Assembly (NCBI GenBank): GCA_017634555.1
Contig: JAGBNF010000044.1
Coordinates: forward strand, 1-36,155
DNA length: 36,155 bases
Reading direction: 5' to 3'
Origin: Eubacterium sp.
GTDB taxonomy: Bacteria; Bacillota; Clostridia; Lachnospirales; Lachnospiraceae
The position numbers and the translations under genes were made by a program. The notes under the pieces were generated by a model. The model ran no database searches. It worked only from the letters and a program-made list of their open reading frames with translations, and had not been told where the DNA came from. The stretch's first letter is position 1; each line of letters opens with the position of its first letter. Below, piece by piece: positions 1 to 7,166 of the stretch.

Positions 1-1
1 A

Positions 2-328
2 TTCCTACATAACAGAATCACAAATAATGAAAGCATAATATTCATCACCTTCGATGATAAAACACCCGTTGGATTTATTCAATTATACCCTTCTTTTTCA
101 ACGGTATCTCTAAAACGCCAATGGCACTTAAATGATTTATATGTAAGACCAGAATATAGAAGAAAGGGATATGCATCAGCCTTAATGTCTGCAGCTAAAA
201 AACACTTTTATGATAGAGCTAAAGGATTTACATTAATCACCGAAAAAACAAATACAACCGCTAAAGCTTTCTATAATGCTAATGGTTGGAAAACAGATGA
301 ATATGATTTTTACACATTTTTTTATTAA
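2..328 (+). CDS. GNAT-family N-acetyltransferase, C-terminal part (5' end outside the window)
   Basis: An open frame runs in from the left edge and stops at TAA 326-328; about 108 residues are visible. It is recognised as a GNAT acetyltransferase by motif A, the acetyl-CoA pyrophosphate-binding segment VRPEYRRKGYASALM, followed by a helix and the segment TNTTAKAFYNANGWK typical of the last strand/helix of the fold. Such enzymes move an acetyl group from acetyl-CoA to an amine; the substrate cannot be told. It is the only plus-strand gene in the first 7.9 kb and converges on the minus-strand GNAT gene at 405. Its codons are more AT-rich than those of most neighbours, which fits the accessory character of this end of the window. 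Confidence 0.85.
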   Translation, partial: FLHNRITNNESIIFITFDDKTPVGFIQLYPSFSTVSLKRQWHLNDLYVRPEYRRKGYASALMSAAKKHFYDRAKGFTLITEKTNTTAKAFYNANGWKTDEYDFYTFFY

Positions 329-336
329 ATGAATAT

Positions 337-361
337 GAGGATATCCTGTTGGGATATCCTC
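337..361. terminator. 10-bp hairpin between convergent GNAT genes
   Basis: GAGGATATCC (337-346) and GGATATCCTC (352-361) form a perfect 10-bp stem with a 5-nt loop, placed between two convergent genes. Neither strand has a clear T-run after the stem, so a bidirectional transcription end is plausible but not proven. Confidence 0.45.
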
Positions 362-404
362 TACATATTGAAATTATATGTTCCCTTATACATTAACCTG
401 GAAG

Positions 405-884
405 TTAAAGTGTGTGATAGTATGGGCAGATATTCTCGTAATGCCCATCCTTCATCCTAAACCCACCTGGGATAGTTCCGAGCTGTACAAAACCAAGTCT
501 TTCATATAAATGTCTTGCATGAATGTTGCTCTCTACTACAGCATTGAACTGTAATACTCTGAATCCGATATCCATTGCTTTAAGCAGACAATCACTTACA
601 AGTTTTTCTCCGATATGCTGCCCCCGGCACTTAGAATTTACTGCATAGCTCGCATTACAAATATGCCCGCATCTTCCAACATTATTCGGATGCAGTATAT
701 ATAAGCCAACTATCCGACCATCATCTTCTGCTACACCGGTATAGCTCTGTGCCTCAAAGAACTCTTTCCCCAATGAAGCATCAAGAACGTCTTCCTGTGG
801 AAATGCTATTCCATCTTCAACAACCTCATTCCAGATGTCTATCATATCCTGAAGGTCTTTTTCCTCATATCTCCGAATTATCAT
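405..884 (-). CDS. GNAT-family N-acetyltransferase
   Basis: A complete 159-residue GNAT protein. The N-terminus MIIRRYEEKDLQDM and the central segment with SKCRGQHIGEKLVSDCL (motif A, Q/R-x-x-G-x-x, acetyl-CoA binding) mark the family, and SNIHARHLYERLGFVQLGT is the usual strand 6/7 region. Its length is normal for single-domain GNATs and resembles the YncA/L-amino-acid acetyltransferase group, but substrate assignment would be a guess. The start has an AGGTGAA ribosome site about 6 bases upstream. It lies 34 bases downstream of the broken methyltransferase gene on the same strand and may once have shared its transcript. Confidence 0.85.
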   Translation of the reverse strand: MIIRRYEEKDLQDMIDIWNEVVEDGIAFPQEDVLDASLGKEFFEAQSYTGVAEDDGRIVGLYILHPNNVGRCGHICNASYAVNSKCRGQHIGEKLVSDCLLKAMDIGFRVLQFNAVVESNIHARHLYERLGFVQLGTIPGGFRMKDGHYENICPYYHTL

Positions 885-918
885 TTAAATTCACCTCACC
901 GATAAACTGCTTATTCTC

Positions 919-1730
919 TCAAACCTTAAGGTGAATCATTTTCACCATAGAAAACATGTCAGAAATTACCATGCTGACTTTTGTTGAAAACTTTAACCCC
1001 TTTTTACTGATATAACGATAAAACGGTTCTTCATTCAGTACCCTCGCACTTCCTCCGATTGTCCCCACAAGATCCTCAGCTGAATCCACATAGAAAAACA
1101 TCTTCGCATCTTCATGTCCGACAGTCTTCATATGCTTCTTTTGCATCATCGTCATTCCGCTTTTGTTGACAGTATCAAAGAGAAGTTCAATCTCTCCATG
1201 ATTCTGCAACATCCGAATCAGTGAAAGCACCTGCTTTTCTTCAAAATAGTAAAACAACCCGCTGGCGATAATAAAAAGCGACTCAGTCGGGTGACAGGAG
1301 CGTATCTTTTCGAGCCAATCCTTTTTAAAAGCGTCCCCGGCAATATATATTTCACGCTCAGCTTCCGGCAAAAGATTCCTACGGTATTCAATAACATCGG
1401 GAAGATCGACACCGTACTACTTAGTATGCCCGTTGTCATCACGATAGTATGTCGTTTCGAGTCCGCAGCCGAGTTGAATGATCACACCTTCGGGATTTCG
1501 CTTAATAAAATCCGCGATATATCGATCCACATTGGCAGATCTTGAGGCAGAAGCCAGGTAAGTATACTGGTCTGCGTATCATTTTCGATCATTCCTTCCG
1601 GCATCCTGCTTTTCAGTTCCAGTGCCTTTTTGTCATACAGGATAGCCCGGCAATTTTCGCTGGCGTAGATTCTGCCGAGCACCGGTACAAAGAGGGTATC
1701 TTCCACCACTCCAAGTTTGGTTTCACTCAT
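919..1730 (-). pseudogene. LCM-family class I SAM-dependent methyltransferase, broken by frameshift and nonsense mutation
   Basis: The protein resembles the leucine carboxyl methyltransferase-type O-methyltransferases (LCM, PF04072), but it is split. The first frame (start at 1730, after a GAAAGGA site) encodes MSETKLGVVEDTLFVPVLGR to about ...NDTQTSILT. Around 1554-1559 the homology jumps to the overlapping frame (LASASRSANVDRYIADFI, then the SAM-binding VIIQLGCGLETTYYR), which fits loss of one base. That frame then meets TAG at 1417-1419, in HTK*YGVDLPDVIEYR, where relatives have Trp (TGG to TAG). The rest, from LLPEAEREIYIAGDAFKKDW to the end, is intact. Two independent lesions make a real pseudogene more likely than a sequencing error. 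The 919-1371 segment alone would lack the SAM-binding core. Confidence 0.85.
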
Positions 1731-1901
1731 ATTCTTAATTTCCTTTCGCATATTTTATATGCACCTTGAAGTCACAGACACCATCTCCATGGCCTATAGT
1801 TTTTGTCCTGTCCCATGACAACTCTTTATTCGATGTGTAACAATTCACATTAGCCATTTTAAAAATTATTTTCATTTTGGCTAATAGAAATATTGGCGTT
1901 T

Positions 1902-1944
1902 GATCAAAAAACAGCACCCGACATTTACCTGTCCGATGCTGTGT
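1902..1944 (-). terminator. Intrinsic terminator, minus strand
   Basis: Read on the minus strand, ACAGCATCGGACA pairs with TGTCGGGTGCTGT (one G-G mismatch, one wobble) and is followed by TTTTTTG. It would end leftward transcription coming from the integrase remnant. Confidence 0.65.
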
Positions 1945-2206
1945 AATCTATCTGCTAACCCGGGTCTCAATATAGCTTGTTACAAAATGAAATAATATTG
2001 ATATTGTTTCTTGGTCTCCCAAATACCAAGTACCACGGGAGTACCATTTTTCTATAAATTATAATAATTTATAACAAGTTACATACGAGATCAAATTACC
2101 ACGAACCCAGTAAATATGCAGTTTCATAGAGTCTTATGACTCTTTATGGAGATACATGAAATAGGACTTCATATAACTATACCTAGTTTCATAATATTTC
2201 CTCCAT

Positions 2207-2230
2207 GCCCGTATTTACGGGCTTTTCTTC
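2207..2230 (+). terminator. Intrinsic terminator-like hairpin, plus strand
   Basis: GCCCGTA (2207-2213) and TACGGGC (2216-2222) form a tight 7-bp stem followed by TTTTCTTCC. No plus-strand gene ends nearby, so it may be a boundary terminator of the integrative element. Confidence 0.45.
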
Positions 2231-2241
2231 CATTTTATTTC

Positions 2242-2287
2242 GGAGGTTTACGCCAATTGACGTAAACCTTTTGATTATTTTTTTACT
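2242..2287 (+). repeat. Inverted pair of integrase-site-like repeats, also terminator-like
   Basis: AGGTTTACG and CGTAAACCT flank CCAATTGA, giving a 9-bp stem followed on the plus strand by a T-rich tract. The two arms are inverted copies of the ATTGGCGTAAA-type repeat found again at 2333 and 3001 (minus-orientation copy 2247-2257; plus copy with one mismatch, ATTGACGTAAA, from 2256). It may be both an arm-type recombinase site and a transcription terminator. Confidence 0.5.
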
Positions 2288-2325
2288 TTCCAAATCATAT
2301 TTTTCATTTTCATTCACGCCCTTCA

Positions 2326-2919
2326 TCATAAAATTGGCGTAGATTTCTTCGAAAAAATCTCCATTGCTTCCTCAAGGGATTCATCTATCATATGTACATA
2401 TGTATCCATTGTGGTGGAGGGATTGGAATGCCCCAGAATCTTCTGGAGGGCTTTGGGTTTTACACCTCTATCTATGCACCTGGTAGCAAAGGTGTGTCTG
2501 AGAGCATGCATACAGAAGGGTTTTATCCCTGCAGATTCACAGATCTATTCTGCTCGTCCAAAGTCAGAAAATGAATCTCATTCTTCTTTTTGACTCTGGG
2601 CATCATGACCCCGTTAAGCGGTTGCCTTGGAATGATATCATTCATCATGGCACTTTTCAGCATTGATCCCATGCAAATATATGTCTGATATCATCCAGTA
2701 TCTGTACCACTGATCTACGGTAAGATCCTCCGCTCTCGCATCAGCATCCTCATCACTATTCAATTTACCGAGAGCGACATATTTCTTTGCTTCGGAAACC
2801 TTATCAAAGTATTTCTCATGTCGTTTCCCATCTGCACCTGTAAATCTGGCGGAATACTTTCCGTCTTTCCTTTGCATGACCCCCAGTCCAAGTTCTTTAC
2901 CTTTCAGGTCTCTTCCCAT
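2326..2919 (-). pseudogene. int: Tn916/ICE-type tyrosine recombinase (integrase), remnant with internal deletions
   Basis: The start at 2919 (AAAGGAG, 8-base spacing) opens MGRDLKGKELGLGVMQRKDG, the N-terminal arm-binding domain of Tn916-like integrases, up to TVDQWYRYW. Near 2670 the homology continues in another frame (MLKSAMMNDIIPRQPLNGVM, then EIHFLTLDEQNR). Near 2544 it moves to a third frame with AGIKPFCMHALRHTFATR and LGHSNPSTTMDTYVH, the C-terminal catalytic box with His-x-x-Arg, His and the nucleophile Tyr. Most of the core-binding domain and the segment carrying the first catalytic Arg and Lys are missing. Family members are about 390-400 residues; the pieces here add up to roughly half. 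The element can no longer integrate or excise with its own enzyme. Confidence 0.85.
2333..2343 (+). repeat. ATTGGCGTAGA repeat beside the integrase 3' end
   Basis: A copy of the ATTGGCGTA repeat lying at the very end of the integrase remnant. Together with 1892-1900, 2247-2268 and 3001-3011 it belongs to a family of short direct and inverted repeats resembling arm-type binding sites of tyrosine recombinases. Confidence 0.45.
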
Positions 2920-2944
2920 ATTATCAGCTCCTTTCCTTATCCCG

Positions 2945-2994
2945 AAAAAGAGCCTAAATGCAAGCAATACATTACCATAAACAGGCTCTTTTTT
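2945..2994. terminator. Bidirectional terminator at the xis/int junction
   Basis: AAAAAGAGCCT (2945-2955) and AGGCTCTTTTTT (2983-2994) are perfect inverted arms with a 27-base loop. On either strand the stem ends in a T-run. It overlaps the last codons of xis and precedes int. Confidence 0.6.
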
Positions 2995-3232
2995 CAATAT
3001 ATTGGCGTAAAGTCAAAATGGCGAATCCCACCTCCGTAGCGCGGTTTATGTACTCTTCAAAGGGTATTCTTTTGATTAAAGTTTTCTTCCCAACATAGAG
3101 GACAAAATCACATAACGGAGACTTTGTCATTTCCCTTAATTTGTTCATCCCAATCCCGCTATATGCAGCCGCCTCCTCGATGGAAAGAGTCATTTTGTCT
3201 TTGATAGCGACTTCATAATGTTCATTACTCAT
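2972..3232 (-). CDS. xis: Tn916-like excisionase
   Basis: An 86-residue protein starting MSNEHYEVAIKDKMTLSIEE. The pattern KMTLSIEEAAAYSGIGMNKLRE, then a short basic wing with KKTLIKRIPFEEYI, matches the winged-helix excisionases that accompany Tn916-type integrases: it would bend DNA at the element ends and favour excision. The start at 3232 is set by GGAGGT five bases upstream; a longer frame further upstream has no such site. The C-terminal tail after EEYINRAT is about 20 residues longer than usual and runs through the ATTGGCGTAAA repeat and terminator, so the original end may have been altered when the element decayed. It is upstream of, and in the same direction as, the broken integrase, as in Tn916 relatives. 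Confidence 0.85.
   Translation of the reverse strand: MSNEHYEVAIKDKMTLSIEEAAAYSGIGMNKLREMTKSPLCDFVLYVGKKTLIKRIPFEEYINRATEVGFAILTLRQYIEKRACLW
3001..3011 (+). repeat. ATTGGCGTAAA repeat within the xis 3' end
   Basis: A perfect copy of the ATTGGCGTAAA repeat seen inverted at 2247-2257. It lies inside the xis reading frame near its stop and is a candidate arm-type recombinase site. Confidence 0.4.
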
Positions 3233-3354
3233 ACGGCACCTCCATCTCGAAATCTTGAGACAGAGCCAAAACAAAACGGATCCTCTTGGCCCGGATGCAG
3301 CTCTACCTCTCACATCCCAGTCAAAGAAAATCCGTGATTTTAAACCCCAATAAA

Positions 3355-3394
3355 CAAAAAAGACGGCTGACACAGACAACCTTGCCAACCGTCT
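3355..3394 (-). terminator. Terminator of the redox operon
   Basis: On the minus strand AGACGG pairs with CCGTCT around an internal loop and is followed by TTTTTTG. It lies 14 bases after the stop of the CMD-cupin gene, the last gene of the operon. Confidence 0.75.
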
Positions 3395-3407
3395 AAAAAA
3401 GAATTTT

Positions 3408-4163
3408 CTATTTCAGCTTCTCATATTCTTCATCTAATACCGCTTCAAACCATTCCGTAGATTCTTCTTCTCCCGGAATCTCTATTGCCAGATGTGAGAA
3501 CCACGAATCCGATGCCGCACCGTGCCAATGCTTTGTTTCCGCAGGAATGTTGATGACCGTTCCCGGAGTCATTTCCACCGCTTCTTTGCCCCATTCCTGA
3601 TAATATCCTCTGCCGCCGACACAGATCAGCATCTGACCGCCGCCGCTCTTCGCATGATGAATATGCCAGTTGTTTCTGCATCCCGGCTCAAAGGTAACAT
3701 TAAAAACCGGAATCTGCTCCTTAGACACAGGCACAAGGTAACTCTGTCCTACAAAGAACTCCCCGTAAGGATTCGGCTCACCGATTGGGAAGAAGATCGT
3801 ATTCTGATATCTGTCCTTATCCGTCAATTCTTCCTCTTCTTCATTCCATACTTCTTTCGCCAGCCGGAATATCGCCCAGCCCTTCGGCCAGCCCACATAC
3901 ATCGTTGCATGGGTGATGATTGCGGCAATCTCTTCTTTTGTCACACCATGTGCCTTCGCATTCTGAAGGTGATAGATAAGAGAAGAATCCGTGATACCAG
4001 ATGCCATCAGGGATACTACCGTAATGATGCACTTTGTTTTTACATCGATTGCTGCTTCATTCCACACTTCGCCGAAAAGCACATCATCATTCAGATGTGC
4101 GAACATCGGTGCAAACTCTCCTAACTGCTGCCTTCCTGCAGTCTGTACTATTTTCTCGCTCAT
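3408..4163 (-). CDS. Carboxymuconolactone decarboxylase-like / cupin two-domain protein
   Basis: A 251-residue protein. Residues about 20-105 form a CMD domain (TKCIITVVSLMASGITDSSL, then AKAHGVTKEEIAAIITHATM), the AhpD/CMD helical fold. Residues about 135-240 form a cupin with the metal-site motif around WHIHHAKSGGGQ (two His) and a later TKHWHGAASDSW with another His. CMD-cupin fusions are common in gut clostridia next to flavodoxins and iron alcohol dehydrogenases, as here; the reaction is not established, but a redox or small-molecule detoxification role is likely. GGAGG seven bases upstream selects the start at 4163; an ATG five codons earlier falls inside that ribosome site. It is the last gene of a leftward operon. 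Confidence 0.88.
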   Translation of the reverse strand: MSEKIVQTAGRQQLGEFAPMFAHLNDDVLFGEVWNEAAIDVKTKCIITVVSLMASGITDSSLIYHLQNAKAHGVTKEEIAAIITHATMYVGWPKGWAIFRLAKEVWNEEEEELTDKDRYQNTIFFPIGEPNPYGEFFVGQSYLVPVSKEQIPVFNVTFEPGCRNNWHIHHAKSGGGQMLICVGGRGYYQEWGKEAVEMTPGTVINIPAETKHWHGAASDSWFSHLAIEIPGEEESTEWFEAVLDEEYEKLK

Positions 4164-4181
4164 GTTATTTCCTCCCATTGG

Positions 4182-4604
4182 TTACAGGAATGCTCCGTTA
4201 CAAACCTGAATAACCTGTCCCTTCACATGTTTACCCATATCTGAGGCAAGGAAGAGACAAGCGTTTGCCTGATCCATCGGATCACACTCAGGACCAGGAA
4301 AATAAACGAAATGCTTGCTGTACTCCAGCATCTTTGCACCGCCCTCCATCGGCAGTCTTGTCGGCATTGCCTTATCATCCGTCTGCATATCTGCCCCATC
4401 CCTGGCAACTCTCATCTCTAAATCTCCTTCTGTGCTCTTTCTCTGTGTATCATCAACCTGCACAGATGCTTCTTCACTTGTATTTTCACTGCTTTGCGCC
4501 TGTGTCTGTTCCTGCGGTGCATCTGAGCCTACATGATTGTTTCCGCAGGCAGTAAGTGACAAACATAGGATACCGGCACACATCACTGCAATTATTTTCT
4601 TCAT
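4182..4604 (-). CDS. Chimeric ORF: lipoprotein signal peptide joined to a short-chain dehydrogenase C-terminus
   Basis: A 140-residue ORF with two unrelated parts. Residues 1-20 are a lipoprotein signal (MKKIIAVMCAGILCLSLTAC, lipobox LTAC, acylated Cys20), followed by a Ser/Glu/Gln-rich linker to about residue 63. Residues about 65-140 look like the tail of a short-chain dehydrogenase/reductase: MDQANACLFLASDMGKHVKG followed by QVIQVCNGAFL is the usual final helix and strand of an SDR. The Rossmann nucleotide-binding glycines and the catalytic Ser-Tyr-Lys are absent, so it cannot be an active dehydrogenase. A deletion that joined a lipoprotein gene to an SDR gene would explain it. It sits 13 bases after the butanol dehydrogenase gene and 18 bases before the CMD-cupin gene. 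Whether the product is made or stable is unknown. Confidence 0.75.
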   Translation of the reverse strand: MKKIIAVMCAGILCLSLTACGNNHVGSDAPQEQTQAQSSENTSEEASVQVDDTQRKSTEGDLEMRVARDGADMQTDDKAMPTRLPMEGGAKMLEYSKHFVYFPGPECDPMDQANACLFLASDMGKHVKGQVIQVCNGAFL

Positions 4605-4617
4605 CTCTCATCCTACC

Positions 4618-5784
4618 TTATAGACTTTCCTTTACGATTTCCACAACTTCATCCCTTGTAAGCGCCTTATATCCACCATCAAAAAGAAATGTAGCATCTG
4701 CTATCCCATCAATCATATCCTCAGTAACACCCAGTTCCTTTGCACTGAGAACAACGCCGATTTCCTTCATCCAGCTTTCCATTGCGGCAAGTCCCGCTTC
4801 TGCCGCATCCCGTTCACCCATGTCTTCTGTACGGATATCCCACACTTCCTTCGCAAAACGGACGAACTTATGAAGTCCGTAAGGCATGATGTGGCGATAG
4901 TAGGGAAGAGATACTGCGGACAGTGTCATCCCATGCGTGGCATCGGTATATGCACCGATAGCCTGCCCTATCATATGAACCTCCCAGTCCGTGGACTTTC
5001 CCTTTGCAATCAGGGTGTTCAGCGCCCAGGTCGCAGACCACATCAGGTTGCTCCTGGCCTCGTAATCCTCAGGATTCTTTACTGCGATACGTGAGGCATG
5101 TATGACCGATTTCATCAGTGCCTCCGCAAGATAGTCGCTTGTATTGTCATCGTCGCCGGAGAAATACTGCTCACAGATATGGTTGAAAATATCATAGATC
5201 CCGGCAACCATCTGGTACTTCGGTACCGTGTAGGTATATTTCGGATTCAAGATCGAAAACTTTGGCATCACATTATCGCCGAATACATGTCCGATCTTCT
5301 TTTTCTGCTCGTGATTTGTTATAACAGCACCGCCGTTCATTTCCGAACCTGTTCCCACCATCGTAAGTATGCTGCCTACAGGAATGATACGATTGTCTAC
5401 ATCCTCCATCCGCAGATAATACTTATCCCACGGGTCTTCCTCACACCAGGCGGAAACAGAAACAGCTTTCGCATAATCAATCGTAGAGCCTCCGCCTACC
5501 GCAAGGATCAGATCAACATCGTTTTCCTTTGCGATCCTGCATCCCTCATACAGCTTCTGCACGGTTGGATTAGACATGACGCCTGGATCTTCAAAAACCT
5601 CTTTCCCTTCATCCTTAAGGGCTTTAAGCACTTCATCGTAGATTCCGTTTTTCTTTATAGAACCGCCGCCATAGGTCAGCATGACCTTTTTCCCGTAATT
5701 CTTCAATTCTTCCCCCAGAAAAGCGATTGCGTCATCTCCGAAGTACAGTCTGGTCGGATTTGAATAGCTGAAATTTCCTAACAT
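4618..5784 (-). CDS. bdhA: NAD(P)H-dependent butanol dehydrogenase-type iron-containing alcohol dehydrogenase
   Basis: A 388-residue group III alcohol dehydrogenase; it would reduce aldehydes such as butyraldehyde to alcohols with NAD(P)H in the cytoplasm. The N-terminus MLGNFSYSNPTRLYFGDDAI and LTYGGGSIKKNGIYDEV are typical of the BdhA/YqhD branch. The nucleotide motif GGGSTIDYAK is at 97-106 and VGTGSEMN at 143-150. Metal ligands fit Asp198, His202, His270 and His284. AGGAGG upstream of 5784 fixes the start; the frame is open 56 codons further upstream, but that stretch overlaps the preceding gene and has no homology. It is 19 bases downstream of the flavodoxin gene in the same operon, suggesting a shared redox response. 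The exact substrate is inferred from family likeness only. Confidence 0.9.
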   Translation of the reverse strand: MLGNFSYSNPTRLYFGDDAIAFLGEELKNYGKKVMLTYGGGSIKKNGIYDEVLKALKDEGKEVFEDPGVMSNPTVQKLYEGCRIAKENDVDLILAVGGGSTIDYAKAVSVSAWCEEDPWDKYYLRMEDVDNRIIPVGSILTMVGTGSEMNGGAVITNHEQKKKIGHVFGDNVMPKFSILNPKYTYTVPKYQMVAGIYDIFNHICEQYFSGDDDNTSDYLAEALMKSVIHASRIAVKNPEDYEARSNLMWSATWALNTLIAKGKSTDWEVHMIGQAIGAYTDATHGMTLSAVSLPYYRHIMPYGLHKFVRFAKEVWDIRTEDMGERDAAEAGLAAMESWMKEIGVVLSAKELGVTEDMIDGIADATFLFDGGYKALTRDEVVEIVKESL

Positions 5785-5803
5785 GTGATTTTCCTCCTTT
5801 TGC

Positions 5804-6322
5804 TTAAAGACTCTTGCCGAATCTGTACAATTCTTTTCTCTTCTTTTCAGACTTGTTCTGCCTTCCGTTCGCAGTAAAGATACCTGCATTTTCCACGCCC
5901 CAGTATTCCACAATGGACTGGAAATACTCCGTGATTGCCGCCCCGTAGACAAACTTGCTGCCCGAACTCATAATCAGCGCCACCTTTTTCACATTCTTCG
6001 GAATGTCGATGGCATAGGTACGGTGTATAACAGCCTGAAGCTGTGCGGAAAGGGTGAAATAGTATATCGGTGATGCAAAGACGATCATATCCGAGGAAAG
6101 GATCGCCGGATAGATTTCCAGCATATCATCCTTTTGTGCACATATGCCCTTTTCTTTATTTCTGCAATATTCACAGGCCATACAACCTCGAATGTTTTTA
6201 TGGGCAACATTTACGCTTACCACTTCATGTCCTGCTTCCTTCGCTCCTTCAGCGAATGCCCTTGCCATATCCGAAGTCGGACCATCAAGATGCGGGCTTC
6301 CATTCAAAATCAGTATTTTCAC
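5804..6322 (-). CDS. Flavodoxin-family NAD(P)H-dependent FMN oxidoreductase
   Basis: A 172-residue flavodoxin-fold protein (NADPH-dependent FMN reductase / flavodoxin_2 type). MKILILNGSPHLDGPTSDMA is the FMN-phosphate loop; IRGCMACEYCRNKEKGICAQ is the Cys-rich insertion common to this clostridial subgroup; MIVFASPIYYFTLSAQLQAV forms the flavin-contacting loop. It starts with GTG at 6320-6322, overlapping the TGA of the upstream lipoprotein gene and preceded by GGAGG seven bases away, so translational coupling is likely. It probably passes reducing equivalents in the same redox response as the downstream alcohol dehydrogenase. Physiological partner unknown. Confidence 0.88.
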   Translation of the reverse strand: MKILILNGSPHLDGPTSDMARAFAEGAKEAGHEVVSVNVAHKNIRGCMACEYCRNKEKGICAQKDDMLEIYPAILSSDMIVFASPIYYFTLSAQLQAVIHRTYAIDIPKNVKKVALIMSSGSKFVYGAAITEYFQSIVEYWGVENAGIFTANGRQNKSEKKRKELYRFGKSL

Positions 6323-6924
6323 TGCTGTGCCTCCATACTTATCGTAATTGTCACATCTCCGTTGCCAAGGAGCCCTGCCATTCCCTCATTATCCTGATCT
6401 GTGATATGTCCCAGCCTTGTATAGCTCCATGAATTGCTGCCGTAAAATACCACGATCTGATCTCCTGAATACAGTACAATATCTCCCGATGAGGTGGTTG
6501 TCTGCGAATCGTTTCTCGGAAGATTTCTTCCGAGCGGTCCTACCTGTTCAAAACCGCCATACATGGACATTTGAATCTCAAGCGGCGAATCCTTGCATAA
6601 ATCCATCAGCGCATCAACGGATTCATTTTCTTCCCACAAAACATTCAAGGCAGTACCGTTTATCTTCATTTGCAGCATCTTTTCTGTATCCTCCGTTTCT
6701 GTTTTCAAATCCTCTGTTTGGATTTGATCTTCAGTTACATTGCTTTCCGATTCATTTTCCGGTATCTCTGTTATTCCGATTGTCTCTTCCTGTGTACTTC
6801 CTTTACTGTTAACTGCTTCAGTTGAAGCAGCATCAGGTTCCGGTGCGCCGGTCTTACCGCATGCGCTGAAGGCCACCGCTATAATCGAAACCACAATAAA
6901 CAACGTTGTCATTTTCATTTTCAT
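6319..6924 (-). CDS. Lipoprotein with cyclophilin-like domain
   Basis: A 201-residue secreted lipoprotein. The signal peptide ends in AFSAC (Cys22 acylated), and a Glu/Thr/Ser-rich linker runs to about residue 84. The rest is a cyclophilin-like beta-barrel of the type annotated as cyclophil_like2 (PF18050): MKINGTALNVLWEENESVDA, MSMYGGFEQVGPLGRNLPRN, SSGDIVLYSGDQIVVFYGSN and LLGNGDVTITI. Such domains occur next to flavodoxins and CMD proteins in gut bacteria; peptidyl-prolyl isomerase activity is not established. Its start overlaps the end of the 81-residue gene by 4 bases (ATGA), and its stop overlaps the flavodoxin start, so the three are tightly coupled. The product would sit on the outer face of the membrane. 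Confidence 0.85.
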   Translation of the reverse strand: MKMKMTTLFIVVSIIAVAFSACGKTGAPEPDAASTEAVNSKGSTQEETIGITEIPENESESNVTEDQIQTEDLKTETEDTEKMLQMKINGTALNVLWEENESVDALMDLCKDSPLEIQMSMYGGFEQVGPLGRNLPRNDSQTTTSSGDIVLYSGDQIVVFYGSNSWSYTRLGHITDQDNEGMAGLLGNGDVTITISMEAQQ

Positions 6925-7166
6925 AGTTTTTCCTGCTTTCTGTGCTTTTTTGTCTGAAACACAAGGTAATCCAGACAGTCCAATGCTTTCTGATATCCAT
7001 GTATCCTGGTAAGCAGTTCTTTTCTATACCCTTCAAGAATCCGGAGCATTTCCCTCTCATTTTCTGTCTCTGCCAGACCTATGCACTCTCTGGTCATTTC
7101 CTCCGGACACATTGCATCCTTCAGATTTTGGAGTAAACATCCCTGTCTGTCATTTGTCGCCGCCAT
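6921..7166 (-). CDS. Small helical protein, resembles the C-terminal part of MerR-type regulators
   Basis: An 81-residue protein of unknown function. The core (ENEREMLRILEGYRKELLTR, then IHGYQKALDCLDYLVFQTKK) is an amphipathic coiled coil of the sort found C-terminal to the DNA-binding domain in MerR-family regulators, but no helix-turn-helix is present. Two Cys near the N-terminus (CLLQNLKDAMC) could be redox-active or bind metal; that is speculation. It overlaps the upstream reductase gene by 17 bases and the downstream lipoprotein gene by 4 bases. GAGGTGAAGA ahead of 7166 supports the start. The tight packing argues it is a real gene. Confidence 0.7.
   Translation of the reverse strand: MAATNDRQGCLLQNLKDAMCPEEMTRECIGLAETENEREMLRILEGYRKELLTRIHGYQKALDCLDYLVFQTKKHRKQEKL

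Larger units (their letters stand above)
1731..2325. other. Gene-poor flank of the integrative element remnant
   Basis: About 600 bases without a convincing gene. It contains a minus-strand terminator (1902-1944), a 21-bp perfect AT-rich palindrome (2053-2073), the imperfect palindrome CTTGGT(2010-2015)/ACCAAG(2025-2030) next to GTACCACGGGAGTACC, a 6-bp hairpin AGAGTC/GACTCT (2128-2143), and two plus-strand hairpins near 2207-2270. As it lies just downstream of the integrase remnant, where attachment sites of tyrosine-recombinase elements usually sit, it may hold the old att region. No duplicated att core was identified. Confidence 0.4.

Noticed and set aside
1735-1917. 60-residue minus-strand ORF
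   Set aside because: No ribosome site, no recognisable domain, and it runs through an inverted repeat and into the terminator at 1902-1944.
3522-4124. 200-residue plus-strand ORF
   Set aside because: Antisense to the CMD-cupin gene, which has clear homology and a good start.
5098-5763. 221-residue plus-strand ORF
   Set aside because: Fully antisense to the butanol dehydrogenase gene, Cys/His/Ile-rich composition typical of a shadow frame, no ribosome site.
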